Shown: piece by piece, positions 57,691 to 64,000 of the stretch
Numbering within the stretch: the stretch's first letter is position 1
Layout of the letters: every line of letters begins with the position of its first letter
Notes under the pieces: generated by a model
Seen by the model: only the letters and a program-made list of their open reading frames with translations
Told to the model about the DNA's origin: nothing
Databases searched by the model: none
Translations under genes and position numbers: made by a program
From: Cristatella mucedo
Lineage: Eukaryota; Bryozoa; Phylactolaemata; Cristatellidae
DNA length: 64,000 bases
NCBI GenBank assembly: GCA_009760855.2
Contig: WPIO01000081.1
Span: forward strand, 635,001 to 699,000
Reading direction: 5' to 3'

Positions 57691-58124
57691 AACGAATCAT
57701 TATTATCAATAATTCTATTAAGGCCGTGAGGCGTGTTTTTAAACATGCCTGCATGACCTGGTTAGAACCGCTAAAAGAAATTCAGGAAGTGGATGGAAGG
57801 AAAACCAGACAAGCTGAAGTTATCGTCGGGCTGCGAGTCTTCTGTGAATTGCACGCATGTTTATTTTGCATCCTAAACAGATTCTATTGCGATGCCAACG
57901 ATTCGAAACTCCCAAAGCACCACTAGAAAAATAAATCTCTGCCGTCACATGGCACGATCACTGAGCGCCAGCGATAGCTCCGCCACTGCTGTCATTAGGA
58001 CGCCCGCTTGATAGCGGTGCGCATGAATCCAGGCGATTAAGGGCACTGCCCGCTGACTCAGAGACAGCCGACTCAGTCCGTTAGTGCGAGCCGTTGGGGC
58101 TGAAAGGACAGCGACAATCAAGTG

Positions 58125-58200
58125 TCGGTGTCAATAATATTAATAATAATGCACTTGATAAAGCGCCCTCAGAGAACTTAATCTCTCTCAAGGTGTTGCA
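58125..58200 (-). mobile_element. LINE family 1 tail only
   Basis: On the plus strand: aataatattaataataatgc, acttgataaagcgccctc, agagaacttaatctct. It stops after about 65 bp. Confidence 0.75.
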
Positions 58201-58746
58201 AGTCTCTGAAGCAACGGTCGAGACGAGCTAGCAAAGCCACCAAAATCCTGCGCGCACGCGCGCGAGCTCAGTATTTGGCCAGAATGCAAGCGGAACTGCT
58301 GCTGCTGCTGCTGCTGTCCGACGGATGGAGAGCAAAGCCTGACCCTCGCTTGACACGACGGGCGAGCGCGCGGGTCACAATTGAGTTCGTCGGACGAAAT
58401 CTTTGCTCGAGCGCTCGCCGGCAGCGTGCGCTTGGGCGCTCCCGAGCTCCCACGATGCCGTCGTGAGGAGTCCTCGACGACGAGCTGCCTCGCCGCTCTG
58501 CCATGGTCGCGCTTGCTCAGCCAGCCGCAACGAACGCACGCGGCAGCCGACGCCTTCGGCCAGCACTCCTCCATCGCTCGCGGCGGTGCAGCAGCGAGTC
58601 TGAGCGCAGCGGAAGGGCACGCCGGAAGCGCCCTTCCGCTGCGGCGCAGCAGGAAGCGGAAAGCGGAAGCGCGTCATGCGTCGTGCTGCCCAGCCGCCGC
58701 TATCCGCCCGAGTCGTCGCCACTCGGTCGCCGCCGTTTCCGTTTAG

Positions 58747-58991
58747 CTTACCGTGCGCACGACTACGATTTGCGCGTCGGTTCGAGCCCGACTCCCATTT
58801 CCGGTTCTTTCAACAGCTTGCTGTGCGCGCTCTTCACCGGAGAGATGCTGCGATGTCAGAAGGCCATCTTTACCTGCCCACTGTGCACTGTTGGAAGATA
58901 CGTGAGCTTGCAAGTCGTGATGAATGCATCCGACAATTACTTGAACGTCGCCGAAATATCCGTCTACGGAGTTCTCCTCCAGTTGCCGTGA
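58747..58991 (+). CDS. F-type lectin (fucolectin), C-terminal exon
   Basis: F-type lectins are secreted fucose-binding recognition proteins with a jelly-roll domain. The frame after a pyrimidine-rich acceptor (gtttccgtttag) enters in phase 1. It reads YRAHDYDLRVGSS, the strand where the family has F-x-V-x-V-G. It continues SFNSLLCALF, then FTCPLCTVGRYVSLQVV and YLNVAEISVYG, the conserved C-x-x-x-x-GRYV and (L)xxxEVxVYG ending. TGA is at 58989-58991. The domain's first half, with the W-W-x-V-D-L block and the HX(26)RXDX(4)R-type sugar site, must be on upstream exons. I could not find them, so the gene could be partial or broken. The usual consensus has L-C-E in the last strand; here it is V-A-E. 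Confidence 0.72.
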
Positions 58992-59705
58992 CCTCTTCTG
59001 GCCGACCGCCAGCACCGACGAGAACACCTCAGATCGGAGGTCGGTGAATCGCCGCCAAACAGGGAGGCGTATTCGAAAATTCCGATGCACTTCGGCCGCC
59101 GCCGCCGAGGCGCGCTCTACCTGTGTTCAAGGGTCGCTGGATTGCTGCGGAGCGTTTTAATATCTCACGAAAGCTTCTGCTTAGGAGACGAGCCTCGCGA
59201 GGCGACGACCTTCGTGAAGACGAGGCAGATTGCGTGACCCGCCGCAGCTAAGGCGCAGTCAAAGCGGGCGCCACGTCCGCGCTCGCGGTGACGTCAGTTA
59301 TTCGTGAGAGTTCGTCGATACGAAAGGCCTTTTTCGCAGCGTGCAGTTATCTCACCCTTCTACTCAACGATCTTGCAGTATTTCTCAGCCCAGCGAGGCT
59401 CGTGTGCCTACGTTGGCGTAACTGTAACTCCGTGTCGTAGCGTGCCCGTTGTTGAGACGCGACGTCGGCGGCGGCACCCAAATTAAACGGTATTGTGCGA
59501 CTCCGGCCGCGGCGGCAGCCTTTGATGCGCAGAGGTTTTTCGACTTAAGCGCAGAGCTTTCCACTAAAGCTACAAAAAGCTTAAAAGTCTATTCAGGCCA
59601 ACTGCTCCAAGTGGGAGGACGTCCGGAAGAGCAGCCAAGAGCGCACAGCTCGCGACTACGCGCGAGTGCCGCCGTAGCGGCCGCCGCGTAGAATTTGCAG
59701 ACGCA
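58992..59705. other. No recognisable gene
   Basis: GC-rich 3' flank of the lectin exon with short unsupported frames. Confidence 0.3.
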
Positions 59706-59709
59706 GCCG

Positions 59710-59925
59710 CACGCGTGCTGACACTGTGCATGCTGTCACTAGCCATACTTGCGTGCTGACCCTGTGCATGTCACCTCTAACCACGTTATTTTAGTTGTAC
59801 ATTGAGCATGCTGCCACTAACCATTCGATCGTGTTCCCTTTGCAGCAATTGCAAAGCGCCTAGAAAGAGATTGAGTTCTCCGAGGGCGCTTTATCTACTG
59901 CATTACTATTATTATTATACGCCTA
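59710..59925 (+). mobile_element. LINE family 1, 3' UTR and tail
   Basis: gtgctgacactgtgcatgct, tgctgaccctgtgcatgtc, cagcaattgcaaagcgcc, agagattgagttctccgag, gcgctttatctactgc, (att)n. Confidence 0.88.
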
Positions 59926-60010
59926 AATCCAACTTAATCTAACACCAGAATCCACGAATGCCTGGCTGAATGTTGTCGCACGGACATTACCACGAGCGAC
60001 AGGCAGCGAG

Positions 60011-60196
60011 CTAAAGCGCCCGATTGGTCGCCATCACAACTGAATCGCCCTCCATAAAAGGCGTGTCGCGGCGCACCGACGGTCTGCGGACGATCTCCGT
60101 TGCGCCGGTCTCGCGCGCGTCACGTGAGCAGCGCACGTAAATTTCCCAGCCAGCTTTGTTCGAGTACGACACGCAATTATTCCTGGAGGCAAACGG
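60011..60196 (-). CDS. Weak candidate terminal exon, minus strand
   Basis: On the minus strand, a good acceptor context (cttccgtttgcctccag) precedes a frame reading NNCVSYSNKAGWEIYVRCSR and ending at TAG 60013-60011. I do not recognise it. It could belong with the signal-peptide exon at 63270-63180, but those phases do not match directly (1 versus 2), so an intermediate exon would be needed. It may be a chance frame. Confidence 0.2.
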   Translation of the reverse strand, partial: PFASRNNCVSYSNKAGWEIYVRCSRDARETGATEIVRRPSVRRDTPFMEGDSVVMATNRAL

Positions 60197-60870
60197 AAGA
60201 GTGCGGCTGCGGCAGGTCGGTGGCGGTGAGTGCGCTCGGCTGGCTATGACGTCAAAGCGAAGAATGAAACTGCCTGCCGCCGTCGAGACGAGCGCTGCTG
60301 CTCTCAATACGATCTCTTTAGTCCATACAGTCTCCTTGGACACGGCGGCTATACGGCGGCCGTGCGGTTACAAAGGAATGATAGGTGTTTTTCGTAGAGG
60401 AAGAAGTCAAAGCTAGGCCTGACGGCTACAGCGAGCGACCGTGCCAGTCGGTCGCCGGATGTCTCGGCCGCCGCGCTCACAGCGGCACGCTCCAAGTCGC
60501 CGCGCGCTGGGAGTCAGCGGGCAGAGCTCGGCGGCTGAGAGCCTGAGCGCGCTAACGGCTCGTTGACGCAGTAACGGTGCAGTTTCCGCAACCGCTTGCA
60601 AATACTGTGTATTTTTCGGTAGCATTTTCTTTTATTTTTAGCGGTCGGCGCTGCTCCGGATCGAATGCGACAGGCCGCGGAGTCAATTTGGCCCGCGGTC
60701 GACGCGCGCTCGGGAGCCGAAAGCGGAAGAAGCGAAGGCTCCCGGAGAGCGCAGACAGCAGCCGGAGAGCTGCGACGCTGGAGCGCGCGCTGGAGCTTCG
60801 CTTGTTTGAATGGTTCGCTTTGTGCCGGCCGCCGACAATCGCGGGCCGAAGCCACTTAGCGGCGATCGAA

Positions 60871-60880
60871 CTTTATAAAG
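60871..60880 (+). promoter_or_regulatory. TATA box of the PAN-domain gene
   Basis: ctttataaag, 36 bases before the first ATG of the downstream signal-peptide frame. This implies a very short 5' UTR or use of the second ATG at 60922. Confidence 0.65.
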
Positions 60881-60906
60881 CAAGGCGCGTTAAGGGCGTT
60901 CGCGCG

Positions 60907-61305
60907 ATGGCCACAGCGAGGATGGTCGCACCTGCTGCTGCTGCTGCGGTCTGCTGCTGCTGCTGCTGCTGCCTCGTCCTCGCCGCGTGCTGCGGAGCAG
61001 CAGGAGGAGCGGCGGGTGAGTCGTCGATGCGATGGCGGCGTGCAGCGGCTAAGACTGCATCCTGCGCGACGCAGTCACCTGTCTTCGTGCAATCAGCTCG
61101 CGGTCGTTTTGAGTCCTTGGAAAGCGAGAAAACACAGCGAGTCCAAATCTGTCGAGATTGTTTCCCTTTGCGATTCCAGTAGAAGTGATCTCTTTACTTT
61201 CTCGCTCTCACTCTTGATGATGGAATGCAATGCACGGTGATGGAATGCAGCGTGAGTAGACTAGCGGCGTGCGACGCTTGAACAAAGTGTGTCTTTGAGA
61301 GAGAA

Positions 61306-61345
<40 letters not shown>

Positions 61346-61421
61346 CCAGACAGACAGAGAGACAGACACGGAGAGACAGAGACAGAAAGACAGAGAGAGA
61401 CAGAGAGAGACAGAGAGAGAC

Positions 61422-61472
<51 letters not shown>

Positions 61473-62865
61473 CAGAGAGAGAGAGACAGAGAGAGACAGA
61501 GAGAGACAGAGAGAGAAAGAGAGAGACAGAGAGAGACAGAGAGAGAAAGAGGCAGACAGAGACAGACAGACAGACAGATAGACACACACAGAGAAAGACG
61601 CAGACAGAGACAGAGAAAGAAAGAGGCAGACAGAGACACAGAAAGAGCGTCCTTGAGCTAGAGAACGTACGAGTGGTATGTGTCGTGGTCGCAGACGCTC
61701 AGAGCGTAGTCTTCGTCTTTTCGTGAAAAAAAACCAACAAGAACTCAAGCTCACCGTCCCGGAGTAGTTAAAAATGATGGTGAGTCCTAACCCGTACGGC
61801 TGCGTATACATTTTGTACGCCGCGAAAGGCGTGATGGGGCTGATGCTAAGAATTTTGACGCGTATCCGGTGATGCGTGAAAAGGAGCCTGTAGCTCCTTA
61901 AGCAATTGACAGAGCTCCGTGGATACTAATGCCCAACTAATGGCCGAATCTAGAAACAGCTCTAGAGTTCCTCGGATTCCCTGCCTAAACTGGATTGCTG
62001 TGTTATATACCCAGAGAAAAACGAGGCACATCTGAGATCTGCGACCTGGTTTAGCCCAGCGGGTGCTCGCCCCGACCAAGGTCAGGCCGAGGTCGATGGC
62101 TCGAGCCCTGTGGCATATGTGAAGCGCCTGAATAGAGATTAAGTTCTCTTAGGGCACTATACTAATTAATTAAATTTTAAATGAATTATATCTGCAAAAA
62201 GCCACTGTCCACGGCAGCAGGCAGCCGCTAATTCTTCGTGGAAATCAATTTTGACGATACGCCTATTTATCGTCAGTATACATGTACACCACATTGTACA
62301 CATGGTGTGCACCACGTACATGTACACCACGACACATCATGTATACACCGCGTACAACATGTGCTGGTCTACACCACGTGCAGGCGCGATTCTGATAAAA
62401 ATGTCGATATTTGGAATATAAAGGAGAGTCTCTGTTCGGTCATGTCCGTTAGGCGGTAGCCGACATCTGTTCTGGAGAGATGACGACACTCGTCTTTATT
62501 TCAGTCACTCTCGGTCAGGTGGGCGCAGCAAGTTAGTAGCGAAGGGCAACGATACGACGCTCTCACGCCGCCCTGTAAATAAAAACGCCAGCGCGAGCTT
62601 CGCTCCGCCTTTGCAGCCGGAGCGTCTCGGCCTGGCGGCCTGTTTGCCGCTACGTCTCTCGCAGCGCTGCCCTACGTCACCCTCGATGACGCGGCGACGC
62701 TGCAGTCGTCGACCGGAGCGTCGCTGGCCACGTGCAGCCTGGACTGCCTGCTTCAAAGCGATTGCGTCGGCTTCTACTTCCGCCCCGAGGCTGGCGCGTG
62801 CCGGCTTTTGCGAAGGCTCGCCCTGTCGTCGACTGGAAGCGACAAATTCTACATGCAGCAAGCGG
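60907..62865 (+). CDS. Secreted PAN/Apple-domain protein, first two exons
   Basis: Exon 1 (60907-61015) encodes a signal peptide: MATARMVAP, an alanine run, seven cysteines in a row and [14 protein letters not shown]. It ends in phase 1 at a gtgagt donor. Exon 2 (62617-about 62865), after cctttgcag, joins in frame and carries a PAN/Apple domain: [13 protein letters not shown], then [17 protein letters not shown] and GACRLLRRL, with cysteines at 76, 80, 86 and 98 by my numbering. The exon is 1-1 symmetric, typical of shuffled extracellular modules. The donor taken at 62866 (gttcgt) is weak, so the right edge is uncertain. Later exons are not recognised before the window ends. The intron holds a GA/ACAG satellite and a SINE-A. 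PAN domains bind protein or carbohydrate; the ligand is unknown. Confidence 0.75.
61295..61650. repeat. GA/ACAG-rich satellite in the PAN-gene intron
   Basis: gaga, gacagaca and gagacaga units for about 350 bases. It is the complement type of the CT satellite at 38888-40214 but not the same monomer order. Confidence 0.95.
62040..62180 (+). mobile_element. SINE-A copy in the PAN-gene intron
   Basis: acctggtttagcccagcggg, gtgctcgccccgaccaag, gatggctcgagccctgtgg, gtgaagcgcctgaatagag, attaagttctcttagggca, aattaattaaatttt end. Confidence 0.9.
62277..62400. repeat. Imperfect tacac/catgt repeat with inverted segments
   Basis: Multiple copies of tacaccac and of the self-complementary tacatgta. Segments such as caccaca and tggtgtg can pair. 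About 220 bp before the PAN exon. Confidence 0.7.
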
Positions 62866-63179
62866 GTTCGTCGCAGGGTCATCGCTGCGGTATTGCGGAC
62901 TCGAAAAAAAATGGCTACTCACGCTCGCTGCCAAGCAATTTCCGGCCGCGTGCTCTTCTGCGGGCCGCAGAGGAGGGCATATGGACGATCGCGTGTGGCT
63001 GTTGGGGCTGAGCGGGCGTTGTTACAAGCGCTCGTTGTGCGGCTTCCGCGTCCGGTCAGAACTAGGCCGCAAACGCAGCGCTCGTAATGGTAGTAGTCTC
63101 AGCCGATGCGCGACGACTGCTGGCCACTCATGAACTTTGAACTTGACTGGTCCTAAACTTGCAGTACGGCTAGCTACAC

Positions 63180-63270
63180 CAATAGGCGCGGCACCAGTGC
63201 ACGCAGGCAGCAGAAGCACTGAAAGAAGCAGGAACGCGACAGCGACGAAGAGCGCTCGAGACCTTAGCAT
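63180..63270 (-). CDS. Possible signal-peptide exon, minus strand
   Basis: The minus-strand frame from ATG 63270 reads MLRSRALFVAVAFLLLSVLL followed by LPACTGAAPIG. This is a textbook signal peptide: basic n-region, a 16-residue hydrophobic core, an A/C/T/G-A-A cleavage region. It may end in phase 1 at a gtgtag donor. No downstream exon is confirmed. It lies about 315 bp right of the PAN exon on the other strand, so either it is the first exon of a gene running leftward through the PAN gene's introns, or it is a chance frame. Confidence 0.4.
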
Positions 63271-63439
63271 GTCGAGTCCGTAGCCATTTTGTAGACAAGT
63301 CTGATTGACTGCGGCAGCCGGCTACTGGCGTTCAACTGCGGCCATGACGTATAGCAATGGCTCTCCGCCTCGAGCGACCTAAAGTTTTTTAAAGCTTCGC
63401 TAAGAAGACTGTTTCCACAGTTAGCCGTCACGTCCGCTA

Positions 63440-64000
63440 CCTATCTAAGATTATGAACTGCTTTCCACGACGGCTTGCAAAAATATGAACTGGCTCCTTA
63501 GTTCTGTCTCGGCTAGATTTTTGTAACTCCCTTTTACCTGGGCTGCCAAAAAAATCTCGAGGCCAAAGCAACTGACTATGAATATGGCTGCAAGGTGAGT
63601 TTGAAAATCCCAGAGGCTTGAGAATGTGTCTCCTTGGCTAAAAGAGCTAGAATGGATGCCAGTTGATCAACGGAAACAGAGCGAAGTTCTTACGCTGACC
63701 TACCTGACACCACCCGCCACGGCTTGGCTCCTCCATACCTAGCTGAACTGCTGCACCAGTTTCAGCCTACTCGTGCCCTCAGGTCCTGAGTGGACAATAA
63801 ATTAGCTGTTCCATTCCTCCGCTTAAAGACCGTTGGCGACAGAAGCTTTAGCCCTGCAGGTCATAGGCTGTGGAACTCGCTTCCACGATTCTTACGAAAT
63901 GACAACTGCTCTCCAACTGCCGACTATGGCTCATTCTTTTCAGCGGTCCTGAGCTGCTACTTCCATGCTACTCACTACCTCAACTGCTCTCCTGACTCAG
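63440..64000 (+). mobile_element. LINE family 2, ORF2 C-terminus, runs off the window
   Basis: Frame pieces: SLVLSRLDF-like start near 63500, MNMAARXV near 63575, LKELEWMPVDQRKQSEVLTL near 63640, HGLAPPYLAELLHQF-like near 63720, LAVPFLRLKTVGDRSFSPAG near 63800, then RLWNSLPRFLRND. Same family as 6440-7180 on the minus strand. Several substitutions and stops. Confidence 0.85.

Noticed and set aside
61194-61811. Long minus-strand Leu/Ser/Val frames
   Set aside because: Translation of the GA/ACAG satellite in an intron.

Overview
This is a GC-rich animal nuclear genome window, almost certainly from an invertebrate; the phylum cannot be fixed from sequence alone. The basis is spliced genes with GT-AG introns, a nuclear-encoded complex I subunit, extracellular exon modules of PAN and F-type-lectin type, and heavy interspersed load from L2/CR1-like LINEs and tRNA-derived SINEs. 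There is no bacterial operon structure. Most long open frames are artefacts of GC-rich DNA or of CT/GA and CCG microsatellites.

Layout. 1-2.9 kb: remnants of a Ty3/gypsy-type LTR element (integrase end, possible gag, hairpin-containing sub-repeats). 3.2-8.9 kb: nested fragments of two LINE families plus SINEs. 9.39-12.02 kb (+): NDUFB3 in two exons. 14-16.06 kb: LINE debris. 16.56-21.36 kb (+): type-B carboxylesterase gene CES-1, four exons, catalytic triad intact. 22.8-25.1 kb: LINE 3' ends. 36.19-25.79 kb (-): a second carboxylesterase, CES-2, convergent with CES-1. It has the same four-exon plan and the same intron phases (1,1,2), so the two are a tail-to-tail duplicate pair. Its 6.2 kb first intron holds an R2/NeSL-like relic, an unclassified transposon-derived coding relic, LINE endonuclease and RT-linker pieces, a SINE and a 16-bp minisatellite. 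36.7-43 kb: repeats, including a 1.3 kb CT-rich satellite inside a LINE, and a possible terminal exon near 40.7 kb. 44.57-54.42 kb (+): a seven-exon gene for an 803-residue HMG-box protein whose exons join with consistent phases; introns 3 and 6 carry a MITE-like element and LINE pieces. 58.7-59.0 kb (+): last exon of an F-type lectin. 60.87-62.87 kb (+): TATA box, signal-peptide exon and PAN/Apple exon of another secreted protein. 63.2 kb (-): a possible signal-peptide exon. 63.4-64 kb: a family-2 LINE running off the window.

How genes relate. The carboxylesterases are secreted or membrane-attached hydrolase-fold proteins from one duplication. The F-type-lectin and PAN exons are adjacent extracellular recognition genes, perhaps part of a lectin cluster. 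NDUFB3 (mitochondrial) and the HMG-box gene (nuclear) are unrelated housekeeping or regulatory neighbours. A strong repeat theme is one 3' stem-loop shared by the main LINE family and a tRNA-headed SINE, which suggests the LINE mobilises the SINE.
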